Assembly: GCF_965276875.1 (NCBI RefSeq)
Contig: NZ_OZ255701.1
Location: 1,736,001-1,800,000, forward strand
From: Lichenicoccus sp965276875
Lineage (GTDB): Bacteria > Pseudomonadota > Alphaproteobacteria > Acetobacterales > Acetobacteraceae
Direction of reading: 5' to 3'
DNA length: 64,000 nt
The notes under the pieces are model-generated. The model made no database searches. It was not told the origin of the DNA and worked only from the letters and a program-made list of their open reading frames with translations. Shown here piece by piece: positions 36,649 through 44,354 of this stretch (its first letter is position 1; every line of letters begins with the position of its first letter). Made by a program: the position numbers and the translations under genes.

Positions 36649-37721
36649 AGCAAGGCAGGCGCCAGCAGAAGCGCCTGGGAGACCGCGGCACCCAGGACGG
36701 CGGCGTTGCGGCCGCTCAGCACGCTGACATGGTTGCCCGGAACGTGCCGCACCGCATAGTTCGAGAGATAGCGCGGCCAGACCAGAAGCGGATCGCAGGT
36801 CAGCGGATCCTTGGTCTCAGCTTGGAATAAAAAGACTCGGCCATCAAACCTGGTGATCCGGTAGTCGTCGAAGGCCTGCACGGTGGCCTTTGTCAGTGCC
36901 TCGCTCGGGTTCGGCAGACCTGCTTCGCGATAGGGCAGCCAGCCCCCCTTGCGGCTGGCGAACATCCGGCCGGCGCGGCGGAGCAGGTTGTTCATGCCGC
37001 GGGCGATACGGGTGCCGGTCTCGCGCCAGGAGAGGCCGCGCAGCCCGGCCGTGTGCAAGGCCACGCGTCGCCAGAGGAACCGCAGGGAGACGCGGATCGG
37101 CCAGTTGCGCTCGGGGACGATCGCCTCGACGAGCCCGATGAACGGGACCGGCTCTCCCGCGGCGCGCAGTTGCCGTGCGACCTCCAGGGCCAGGTTGGCG
37201 CCGAGCGAGTGGCCGAGCAGCAGATAGGGCCCGCGTGGTTGCACGGCGCGGATCGCGTCGATCTGGAATCGTACCATCTCCGCCAGGGTCCGGTGTGGCG
37301 CGTGTTCACCGTCGAGCCCGGCCTGCTGGTTCAGATAGATCGTGCCCGTGTGCTCGACGTGTCTGGCGAGATCGAACAACAGGAACACCGAGCCGCCAAG
37401 TCCCGGAAACAGGAACAGGCCGGGGCCGTCGCCGCGCTGCCGGAAGGCGATTGCTGGTGTGAAGCGGGGACGCTGACCGGCGCGCAGGATGTCCGCCAAT
37501 GCCGGGATGGTGGGGGCCTGCAGGACCGTGGTGACCGGGAGTGCGATGCCCGAGAGCCGCTCGATTTCGGCGAGCAAGCCGTAGGCTTGCAGCAGGCCGA
37601 TGCGCATGTCGAGAATGCTCGATTGCCGTCCCGGCGGCCTCCCGCCCAGTGCGCTTGCCCACGCCTTGGCGACCAGCGCCTCAGTCGCATCAAGCCAGGG
37701 GGATTGCGCGTCGGCGGCCAT
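36645..37721 (-). CDS. Thioesterase with a degenerate N-terminal carrier domain
   Basis: 358 residues. Residues 10-80 resemble an NRPS/PKS carrier domain (LLAEIERLSGIALPVTTVLQ, APTIPALADIL), but the position of the phosphopantetheine Ser is Leu43 in DMRIGLLQAY, so it cannot be loaded. Residues 100-358 are an alpha/beta thioesterase with nucleophile Ser172 (LLGHSLGANLALEVARQL) and His in VPGNHVSVLSG. The family releases or proof-reads acyl groups on carrier proteins. It is the last gene of the minus-strand operon carrier protein-hydrolase-thioesterase, 7 bases after the hydrolase. Confidence 0.85.
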   Translation of the reverse strand: MAADAQSPWLDATEALVAKAWASALGGRPPGRQSSILDMRIGLLQAYGLLAEIERLSGIALPVTTVLQAPTIPALADILRAGQRPRFTPAIAFRQRGDGPGLFLFPGLGGSVFLLFDLARHVEHTGTIYLNQQAGLDGEHAPHRTLAEMVRFQIDAIRAVQPRGPYLLLGHSLGANLALEVARQLRAAGEPVPFIGLVEAIVPERNWPIRVSLRFLWRRVALHTAGLRGLSWRETGTRIARGMNNLLRRAGRMFASRKGGWLPYREAGLPNPSEALTKATVQAFDDYRITRFDGRVFLFQAETKDPLTCDPLLVWPRYLSNYAVRHVPGNHVSVLSGRNAAVLGAAVSQALLLAPALL

Positions 37722-37728
37722 GGCGAGC

Positions 37729-39162
37729 CTATCCCGCGGCCAGGAAGCGGATCATGTGCTCGGCCGCCTCCTGGCGCATCGCGGGACCGGTCAGGTCGTG
37801 GTCAAGCGTCGATAAGATGGCGACCTCGGCGCACGGCGACTGCAAGGCCTCGCCGGCGAGACCGAATTGCTGCACGAGCGGCTTCAGGCCGGGATCACCG
37901 GCGGCGAAGAGCAGCAGCGTGCGGCAAGGCCGGGCGGCAAGCGCCTCCATGCCGCGACGCGCCACGCTGTGCGGGCCGGGCTTCTCGAAGCGGAGGTTGA
38001 ACCAGGGCAGGTTGACCAGCAGCAAGGTGGTGATGCGCGGCTCGGCCAGGGCGGCCTTGAAGGCGTGGTAGGCACCAGAACACAGGCCGTGCAGCGCGAA
38101 GCGCCGATAGCCGAGGGCTGCCAGCGCATCGAGGGCGGCGGCGATATCGCGGCTTCGGTCGGCCTCGAAGACGTGGGTGGTGGCCTCGTTCGGGTTGGCA
38201 CTGTCGCCGAGGCCGGCAAAATCCATGCGCAGCGAGGCGATTCCGGCCCGCGCCAGCCGTCGCGCGAACTCGACCGAGAAGCGGGCATAGCCATGATGCG
38301 GATCGCCGCCCGGATTGACCATGACCACGACCGCGCCGCCTGCCTGGTCGGTGGGTTGGCAGAGCATGCCGAACAGACGGCCGGCCTCGCCGAACTGCTG
38401 CGGCGTCTCGATGCAGCCCTCGGGCCGCAGCGGTACCGATGCGACGGTCGGGGTGGGTAGGCCGGTCGGGTGCCACGGCGCGGCGGTGCGCAGCCAGGAC
38501 AGCAAGCGCGTGGGATCGATGTCGGGTTCGTCAGCCAGGTGGGTGGGGCGCAGCAGCGGCTCCAGGCCGGCGAAGGTGCCGCCGGCGGTGCTGAACAGCG
38601 CGACCGGGCAGCCGGGTGCCGCCTGCCGCAGGTCGAGTTCGGCCATCCGTCGGGTGGCGGCGGCCGACAGGACCAGCTCATCGACGATGAGCGCAGCCCC
38701 TGCCGGCTGGCCGCGCAGGCGTGCGACGGTGGTGAGCTGGGCGACGTAGGATCGTCCGCGCAGCACCGGCTCGAGCTGCACCAGGCCGACGATGTCGTGG
38801 CGGCCGATTGCGGCCAGGGTTGCCAGGGCGGCGCCGAAGCGCAGCCCGATCAGCACGATCCGCGGCGCCCCAGGAAGCGTGCCGGTGGCGGCAAGCGTCC
38901 AATCAATCGCCGCATCGAGGCCCTGCTGCCAGCCGGCGAACGCGTCGCCACCGTCGGTGTCACAGGAATCGCCGCATCCGGGATAGTCGAAACGCAGCGT
39001 CGTATAGCCCGCGACGGCGAGGGCATCGGCCAGGAGACGCCATGAGCGATGCCCGGTCGCGGTGTCGCGGCCGAGGCCGGCGCACAGCACTGCCGCGGTA
39101 TCATGGGGACGGTCCGCTTCGTGCAACCAGCCAAAGCAGCCTGCGAATGAAACCGGCTGCAT
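37729..39162 (-). CDS. Two-domain alpha/beta-hydrolase with unusual nucleophile positions
   Basis: 477 residues with two tandem alpha/beta-hydrolase domains. Domain 1 (about 1-250) has FDYPGCGDS and an elbow GLRFGAAL in which the serine position is Arg108. Domain 2 (about 250-477) has MDFAGLGDS and an elbow GLCSGAYHAF with Cys361 in the nucleophile place. A His in STLDHDLTG lies near the end. Similar GLR- and GLCSG-type proteins occur with carrier proteins in polysaccharide and exosortase-associated clusters. Domain 1 is probably non-catalytic; domain 2 could form a thioester. ATG 39162 follows the carrier-protein stop by 17 bases. Confidence 0.78.
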   Translation of the reverse strand: MQPVSFAGCFGWLHEADRPHDTAAVLCAGLGRDTATGHRSWRLLADALAVAGYTTLRFDYPGCGDSCDTDGGDAFAGWQQGLDAAIDWTLAATGTLPGAPRIVLIGLRFGAALATLAAIGRHDIVGLVQLEPVLRGRSYVAQLTTVARLRGQPAGAALIVDELVLSAAATRRMAELDLRQAAPGCPVALFSTAGGTFAGLEPLLRPTHLADEPDIDPTRLLSWLRTAAPWHPTGLPTPTVASVPLRPEGCIETPQQFGEAGRLFGMLCQPTDQAGGAVVVMVNPGGDPHHGYARFSVEFARRLARAGIASLRMDFAGLGDSANPNEATTHVFEADRSRDIAAALDALAALGYRRFALHGLCSGAYHAFKAALAEPRITTLLLVNLPWFNLRFEKPGPHSVARRGMEALAARPCRTLLLFAAGDPGLKPLVQQFGLAGEALQSPCAEVAILSTLDHDLTGPAMRQEAAEHMIRFLAAG

Positions 39163-39179
39163 CTGCGACGGCAGGGGTC

Positions 39180-39446
39180 TCAGGCGGCCGAAGGGCGCCG
39201 CGCGGCCCGCGACCGGATCAGGGTCGCAAGCTGGCTGACACTGCGCAGCGCGCCCACCTCGGCGGTCTTGAACGTCATAGCGAGGCGGACACTCAGCTCC
39301 GTCGCCAGGGTGACCTGCGAAAACGAGTCCCAGCCGGGGATGTCGTCGGCGGTGGTGTCGATGTCCAGGACGATCGCCGGGTCGTCGAAGATGTCGCGGA
39401 AGATCGCGGTCAGCAGCCGCAGGATCTCGTCGTCGGACATCGTCAT
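39180..39446 (-). CDS. Acyl carrier protein (second)
   Basis: 88 residues with phosphopantetheine Ser41 in IPGWDSFSQVTLATE, the WDS form common in stand-alone carriers of secondary metabolism and polysaccharide clusters. It differs clearly from the carrier at 32045 (DSGLDSL). It is the first gene of the minus-strand operon with the two-domain hydrolase and thioesterase. ATG 39446 or ATG 39440 could be the start. Confidence 0.87.
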   Translation of the reverse strand: MTMSDDEILRLLTAIFRDIFDDPAIVLDIDTTADDIPGWDSFSQVTLATELSVRLAMTFKTAEVGALRSVSQLATLIRSRAARRPSAA

Positions 39447-39511
39447 GGCTCGCGAGATTGTTTCGTCTCGGCAATTTGCCCGAACGGCCGGGCGGCCGCA
39501 AGCGGAGGTGC

Positions 39512-39585
39512 TGGAGCGGGCGAAGGGAATCGAACCCTCCTCGGTAGCTTGGAAGGCTACTGCATTACCACTATGCTACGCCCGC
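39512..39585 (-). tRNA. tRNA-Gly (TCC)
   Basis: Complete 74-base tRNA on the minus strand: acceptor stem GCGGGCG pairs with CGCCCGC, anticodon loop CTTCCAA gives TCC, T-arm GGGTTCGATTCCC, and encoded CCA at 39512-39514. Confidence 0.96.
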
Positions 39586-39704
39586 TTATCGCCGTTGAGG
39601 CTGTTTAGCGTTGCACAGAAGCTGCCTGCAAGCGGCTTTGGCCGGGGTCTTGACTTTGCGACCGGCGCGGCCTCTTTTCCCGTCCCTGCGAGAGGCGGCA
39701 ATTC

Positions 39705-39781
39705 AGGGGTGTAGCTCAATTGGCTAGAGCGCCGGTCTCCAAAACCGGAGGTTGCGGGTTCGAGACCCTCCGCCCCTGCCA
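39705..39781 (+). tRNA. tRNA-Trp (CCA)
   Basis: Complete 77-base tRNA: acceptor stem AGGGGTG with CGCCCCT, anticodon loop CTCCAAA gives CCA, T-arm GGGTTCGAGACCC, discriminator G and encoded CCA at 39779-39781. It sits 44 bases before secE, a common alphaproteobacterial order. Confidence 0.96.
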
Positions 39782-39825
39782 GTCGCCTCCCGGGTGTCTT
39801 ATCACGCGTTTCAAGAAGGTGCGGT

Positions 39826-40020
39826 GTGGCGGTCAGTCCTGCGAAATTCATGCGCGAGGTGCGCGCGGAGGTGACGAAGGTCACCTGGCCGTCCCGTCGT
39901 GAGACGCTGATCGCCACTGGGCTGGTGCTGGCAATGGCGGCGCTGACGGCGGTGTTCTTCTTTGCCGTCGACCAGATCATCGGGCTCGGGGTCCGCGCGC
40001 TGTTTGGCGTCGGGGGCTGA
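39826..40020 (+). CDS. secE: Preprotein translocase subunit SecE
   Basis: 64 residues, a single-helix SecE as in most bacteria. The conserved amphipathic REVRAEVTKVTWPSRRE precedes one transmembrane segment (GLVLAMAALTAVFFFAVDQI). It starts with GTG. It stabilises SecY in the inner-membrane channel. It is followed 25 bases later by nusG. Confidence 0.95.
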   Translation: MAVSPAKFMREVRAEVTKVTWPSRRETLIATGLVLAMAALTAVFFFAVDQIIGLGVRALFGVGG

Positions 40021-40045
40021 GGGGCGGGGGCTGAGGAACGAGATC

Positions 40046-40576
40046 ATGGCGAAGCGTTGGTATGTCGTTCACGTCTATTCCGGGTTCGAGAAGAAGATCG
40101 CCCAGACGATCAAGGAACAGGCTGCCCAGAAGGGTCTGGCCGACCATTTCGACGAAGTGCTGGTCCCCTCCGAGGACGTCGTCGAGGTGCGCCGCGGGCA
40201 GAAGATTAACGCCGAGCGCAAGTTCTTCCCCGGCTACGTGCTGGTGAAGATGGAGCTGACCGACGACGCCTGGCACCTGGTCAAGGACACGCCCAAGGTC
40301 ACCGGCTTCCTCGGCAGCAGGATGCGTCCGTCGCCGATCAGCGAGGCGGAAGCCGACCGCATCATGAAGCAGACGCAAGAGGGCGTGGAGCGGCCGCGTC
40401 CTGCGGTCCTGTTCGAGATCGGCGAGCAAATTCGGGTGGCGGACGGACCGTTCACCAGCTTTAACGGCACCGTCGAGGAAGTCGACGAGGAGCGCGGCCG
40501 CCTCAAGGTCAGCGTCTCGATCTTCGGCCGCTCGACCCCGGTCGACCTGGAATACGGTCAGGTCGAGAAGGTCTGA
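40046..40576 (+). CDS. nusG: Transcription termination/antitermination protein NusG
   Basis: 176 residues. The N-terminal NGN domain (KRWYVVHVYSGFEKKIA, FFPGYVLVKMELTDDAWHLV) binds RNA polymerase, and the C-terminal KOW domain (QIRVADGPFTSFNGTVEEVD) binds Rho or S10. ATG 40046 is the family start. The usual next genes rplK-rplA are absent; a convergent pqiC ends 7 bases away. Confidence 0.96.
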   Translation: MAKRWYVVHVYSGFEKKIAQTIKEQAAQKGLADHFDEVLVPSEDVVEVRRGQKINAERKFFPGYVLVKMELTDDAWHLVKDTPKVTGFLGSRMRPSPISEAEADRIMKQTQEGVERPRPAVLFEIGEQIRVADGPFTSFNGTVEEVDEERGRLKVSVSIFGRSTPVDLEYGQVEKV

Positions 40577-40583
40577 TCCGAAG

Positions 40584-41186
40584 CTAGGAGCGGGGCGGCA
40601 GCGCGCGGAGTTCGTCCGCCGCCACGTCTGCGACCTGGCCCAGCAACACACTCAAGGACGCGACCAGCGCACCGACGCTGCTGTCCGCCGTGGTGCCGGT
40701 GAGATGCAGCAGGCGGCTGCCGGACGGTCCGGCGTTCGGACGATGCACCGACAGGTTGGCCGTCATCTCCGCCCTGTCCTGCGCATCCGCGAGGAAGCGC
40801 GAGACGTCGAGTTCGACCAGGGCCAGGGCCTGGGTCGAGATCGCGCCATTTTCGGCATAGACGTTGCTGCCCGGCAGGCGCTGGCCGAGATCGGCGGCGA
40901 GCACGCGGCCGATCATGTCCGAAAGCGCGCCGGCCCAGGCTGCGCCGTGCGCAAGTATGAGCTTGTCGTCAGTCTCGGTGCGCACGATGGTGTCACGATC
41001 GAGATAGGGGGTGACGCTGGGGGTGCGCACCTCGACGGTCAGCGGACCGCCGGGTTGCGGCGTCCCCGGCGAGACGGCGAGCGTATAGTAGTCGGGCTCG
41101 CCGCTGCCACAGGCGGACAGCGGCAATGCCGATGCGAGGCCAAGCAGGCGGCGGCGGGACAGAGGCGCTTGCCGCGGAAGAGTCAT
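40584..41186 (-). CDS. pqiC: PqiC-type ABC transport auxiliary lipoprotein
   Basis: 200 residues with a lipoprotein signal: basic SRRRLLGLA, then lipobox LPLSAC with Cys as the lipid site. The DUF330 domain follows (YYTLAVSPG, LDRDTIVRTETDDKLI, WAGALSDMIGRVLAADL). Outer-membrane partner of the MCE-family lipid-transport protein PqiB. Its start overlaps the pqiB stop by 4 bases (ATGA). Confidence 0.9.
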   Translation of the reverse strand: MTLPRQAPLSRRRLLGLASALPLSACGSGEPDYYTLAVSPGTPQPGGPLTVEVRTPSVTPYLDRDTIVRTETDDKLILAHGAAWAGALSDMIGRVLAADLGQRLPGSNVYAENGAISTQALALVELDVSRFLADAQDRAEMTANLSVHRPNAGPSGSRLLHLTGTTADSSVGALVASLSVLLGQVADVAADELRALPPRS

Positions 41187-42868
41187 GGATGGCTCCGGCC
41201 GAAGATCAGCGATGAGGGATGACGCTTGAGGTAGTCCGTCAGGCTGCGCACCGAACGCAGCGTGCCGTTCAGCTCGCCCAGCGTCTGCCGCAGGTTGCTG
41301 TGGAAGTCGGAATCGCCGCCATAGCTGGCCAGCGCCGCATTAGCGTGATCCAGCGTCTGCTGCAGCTGGTCGGCGATCGCCGGCAGCCGCTTCAGCACCG
41401 GTGTCAGGCCCTGCTTCGCCTGCGCCGAGACCTGTTCGAGGTTGGCCATCGTCCGGTTCAGTTCGACCAAAGACTGCTTGACCTGCGGGCTGCCGAGGGC
41501 GCCGTCGGCATTGGCGAGCAGGCCTTCCAGGCTGTCGCCGATCTGCTCGATCGGCAGGGCGGCAAGCTTGGCCGAGACGCTGGAGAGGCTGTCGGTGATG
41601 CCGGTCAGGCCACCCGCCTGGCTGGGGACGACGATGGCGCCGTCCTCCATCGCGATCCTGGCCGGCTTGGCATCCTGGACGAAGACGAAGGAGATCACCG
41701 AGGCGCCGGTCAGCAGGTTGGCGCTGTCGACCTCGGCGCGCATGCCGCGGTTGACTAGCGCCTGGGTGCTTTGCGGCATCGAGGTACGGTCGACCTCATT
41801 TTGTGGAAGCACGCGTTCCGGTTGTATCTGCATCGCAACCCGCACCTGGGCCTCGCCCGTCTTCGGATTGATCTTCAGGCTGATGCCGGCGACCGTGCCG
41901 ACCTGCAGGCCATACAGCAGCACGGGACTGCCCACGCTCAGCCCCTTGACCGAGGTGTGCAGGTATGTGACGAACGCGAAACGTTGATGATACCCGGCGC
42001 TGTCCGCGTCCTCCTTGCTCGGATAGAGCTCAAAGACCGTGCCGGCTGGCGCTTCCGCCGATTCCTTGCCGCGCCGTCGCGGCGGCAGCCCGAAGGCAAT
42101 ACCGCCGGAGATCAGCGCCTGCAGCGATTGCACCTGAACCTTCAGGTCGCCGCCGTTAAAGACGACGTTGATCCCGGAGACATCCCAAAAGCGCGTATCC
42201 TTGCGCAGGAAATGGTCGTAGGGCCGTTTGATGAACACCTGAGCGTTGATCGGGCCGCGGCCATCCGCTGGCAACTTGTAGCCGAGCACCTCGCCGACAG
42301 TGATGTTGCGAAAGAACACCGGCGAGCCCTGGCCGATCGCGTCGATCGAGCCGGTGGTGAGCGTGAACGTGCTGCCCGGCTCGTCGGAGCGCACGCCGGG
42401 CGGCGCGTCCAGCCCCGTGAACTGGGTCTCGGGCGTGCCGCCCGGTGGGCCTGGATCGATGGCGATGAAGGCACCCGAGACCAGCGTCTCCAGACCGCTG
42501 ATGTTGAGGCCGGACAGACGTGGCCGCACCACCCAGAACTTGGCGTGGCTGGTCAGCAGCGGTGCCGAGCGCGCACTCATCCGCACCCTGACGTCGACAT
42601 GCTGGAGATCCTTGCTGAGGTCGATGCCCTCGACGGTGCCGAGGCCGACCGCCTTGTGCTTGACCTGGGTCTGGCCCGACACCAGGCCGTCGGCGCTGTC
42701 GAACTCAATCGTAATGATCGGACCCTGACGCGAGACGGTCTGCCAGCCGAGATAGGCGCCGATGGCCAGCACGATGATCGGGATCAGCCAGATCAGCGAG
42801 AAGCGCGTCGGCCGCGCATGCGCCTCCGGCACGCCGGTCGCGGGAGGCTGCTCGCCTTGCTCGCTCAC
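41183..42868 (-). CDS. pqiB: PqiB: MCE-family intermembrane lipid-transport protein
   Basis: 561 residues: one N-terminal transmembrane helix (LIWLIPIIVLAIGAYLGW), then three MCE domains (GLVSGQTQVKHKAVGLGTVE; GQGSPVFFRNITVGEVLGYK; GLSVGSPVLLYGLQVGTVAG) and a long C-terminal helical part that forms the tunnel needle. The present start is GTG 42868, whose first base comes from the end of the IS110 element; before insertion it was ATG overlapping the pqiA stop. AAGGTG inside the IS end may serve as ribosome site. Confidence 0.93.
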   Translation of the reverse strand: MSEQGEQPPATGVPEAHARPTRFSLIWLIPIIVLAIGAYLGWQTVSRQGPIITIEFDSADGLVSGQTQVKHKAVGLGTVEGIDLSKDLQHVDVRVRMSARSAPLLTSHAKFWVVRPRLSGLNISGLETLVSGAFIAIDPGPPGGTPETQFTGLDAPPGVRSDEPGSTFTLTTGSIDAIGQGSPVFFRNITVGEVLGYKLPADGRGPINAQVFIKRPYDHFLRKDTRFWDVSGINVVFNGGDLKVQVQSLQALISGGIAFGLPPRRRGKESAEAPAGTVFELYPSKEDADSAGYHQRFAFVTYLHTSVKGLSVGSPVLLYGLQVGTVAGISLKINPKTGEAQVRVAMQIQPERVLPQNEVDRTSMPQSTQALVNRGMRAEVDSANLLTGASVISFVFVQDAKPARIAMEDGAIVVPSQAGGLTGITDSLSSVSAKLAALPIEQIGDSLEGLLANADGALGSPQVKQSLVELNRTMANLEQVSAQAKQGLTPVLKRLPAIADQLQQTLDHANAALASYGGDSDFHSNLRQTLGELNGTLRSVRSLTDYLKRHPSSLIFGRSHP

Positions 42869-42929
42869 TGGTGCACCTTCGGGCTGTCGGATGCGAAGCC
42901 GCGGAGCGGCGTAGTGTTTGGCAGCCCGA

Positions 42930-43090
42930 GTTCCTGCCGTGACGGCCAAGTTCGCTTGCCGCTGGACGGCCCGCATGAGACCCGCCGCGCGGCAGGTGCC
43001 GGGAGACCGAGACGGACCACAGGGTGAAGCGCCAGTGCCGGCCAGCCAGAGCGCCTGTCAGTGAGCGATCCGCACGATCTCCCAGCCCGG
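42930..43090 (+). ncRNA. Predicted bridge RNA of the IS110 element
   Basis: Known IS110-group elements encode a bridge RNA in the left non-coding end whose two loops pair with target and donor DNA. Four segments fit here. GCATGAG (42973-42979) is the complement of the right target CTCATGC (44354-44360). CAGTGAG (43059-43065) is the complement of the right donor CTCACTG (42864-42870). CACAGGGT (43018-43025) is identical to the left donor near the right end (44344-44351). CTTGC/CGCT at 42955-42963 partly matches the left target. The order target loop then donor loop is as expected. RNA ends are guesses. Confidence 0.6.
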
Positions 43091-43122
43091 GCGAGGCTAC
43101 CGCAACCCGAGGAGATCAGCAC

Positions 43123-44328
43123 ATGCCATTTCACACAGGATTGGACTGGGGCGGCACCAGCCATGCCGTCTGCGTCATCGACGGCGCCGGCCAGGTCATC
43201 GTCCGCCTCGAAGCCAACCACGATGCCGCAGGCCTTGCCGGCATGCTCGCCCGGCTCAAGCGTGTTGCATCCCCGGCCGACCTGCCCATCGCCATCGAGC
43301 GCCCGTCCGGCCTGATCGTCGATGCCCTGGTTGCGGCCGGGCACCCGATCATCCCCATCCACCCCCATGTCGTCAAAGCCTGCCGGCCACGCTACCGCGC
43401 CGCCGGCGGCAAGTCCGATCCGAGCGACGCCTACATGCTCGCCGACATCCTGCGCACCGACGGCCACCGCTTCCGCCCCCTGATGCCCGCCTCCGACGAC
43501 ATCCGTGCACTCCGCGCGCTTGTTCGTGGACGCGACGACCTGGTGGCAAGCCGCGTGGCCCTCGCCAACCAGCTCCGCAGCTTGCTGGAAGGCTTCTGGC
43601 CGGGCGCCGCTGCCATCTTCGCCGCTGTCGACAGCCCGATCGCGCTCGCCTTTGTCGGCCGCTATCCCACCCCGGACAGCGCCAGCCGCCTGGGCGAGAA
43701 ACGCTTGGCCAGCTTCATGGCGCAGCACGCCTATTGCGGACGCCGTTCGCCTGCCGAACTGCTGGCGCGGCTGCGTGCGGCCGCTGTGGGCCTGGCCAGC
43801 AACGCCCAGGCGGACGCGAAGGGAGAACTCGCCCGTGCCCTGGTCGCCGTGCTCGAACGCCTTGTCGCCGAGATCGCCAGGCTCTCCTCGCGCATCGAGC
43901 ACGCCGTCACCGACCTGCCGGACGGCAGGATCGTCATGTCCTTCCCGCGCGCCGGCCGCATCTGCGCCGCAGGGATTTTGGCCGAACTGGGCGACGTGCG
44001 CGAACGCTTCCCCACCGAGGACCAGCTCGCCGCCGAGGCTGGCGTCTGCCCCGTCACCCATGCCTCGGGTAAAAGCCGTGGCGTCGTGTTTCGGTGGGCC
44101 TGCAACAAAAATCTGCGCGCCGCCGTCACCCGCTTCGCCGACAACTCGCGTCATGCATCCGCATGGGCCGCCGCCATCTACAACCGCGCCCGACAGCGCG
44201 GATGCAAACACCCGCACGCCATCCGCATCCTCGCCCGCGCATGGGTCCGCGTGCTCTGGAAAGCCTGGCAAACCGGCCAGACCTACAATCCCAAAAGGCA
44301 CACCAGCGCGCTCAAAATCGCCGCCTGA
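43123..44328 (+). CDS. IS110-family DEDD recombinase
   Basis: 401 residues. The N-terminal RuvC-like domain has Asp in HTGLDWGGTSH, Glu in IAIERPSG and the Asp pair in KSDPSDAYMLAD. The C-terminal Tnp20 domain has the serine-bearing AGVCPVTHASGKSRG. AGGAG lies 7-11 bases before the ATG. It inserts the element by RNA-guided recombination at a CT core. It is intact and so potentially active. It runs opposite to pqiAB. Confidence 0.95.
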   Translation: MPFHTGLDWGGTSHAVCVIDGAGQVIVRLEANHDAAGLAGMLARLKRVASPADLPIAIERPSGLIVDALVAAGHPIIPIHPHVVKACRPRYRAAGGKSDPSDAYMLADILRTDGHRFRPLMPASDDIRALRALVRGRDDLVASRVALANQLRSLLEGFWPGAAAIFAAVDSPIALAFVGRYPTPDSASRLGEKRLASFMAQHAYCGRRSPAELLARLRAAAVGLASNAQADAKGELARALVAVLERLVAEIARLSSRIEHAVTDLPDGRIVMSFPRAGRICAAGILAELGDVRERFPTEDQLAAEAGVCPVTHASGKSRGVVFRWACNKNLRAAVTRFADNSRHASAWAAAIYNRARQRGCKHPHAIRILARAWVRVLWKAWQTGQTYNPKRHTSALKIAA

Positions 44329-44354
44329 AAACTTCAGGGTGGACACAGGGTATC

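Larger units (their letters stand above)
42866..44353 (+). mobile_element. IS110-family insertion sequence between pqiA and pqiB
   Basis: About 1.49 kb flanked by CTCA on both sides (42864-42867 and 44354-44357). Joining the flanks gives GCTCGCTCATGCCCGAG, in which pqiA stop and pqiB start overlap as ATGA on the minus strand. The CT dinucleotide at both junctions is the core known for IS110-type recombinases. The long left non-coding end (257 bases) and very short right end (25 bases) put it in the IS110 rather than the IS1111 group. No terminal inverted repeats are needed or seen. Confidence 0.93.

Noticed and set aside
43062..43068. TGAGCGA as a target guide of the IS110 bridge RNA
   Set aside because: It complements the target TCGCTCA, but it overlaps the better-placed donor guide CAGTGAG; target and donor share CTCA, so most of the match is explained by that.
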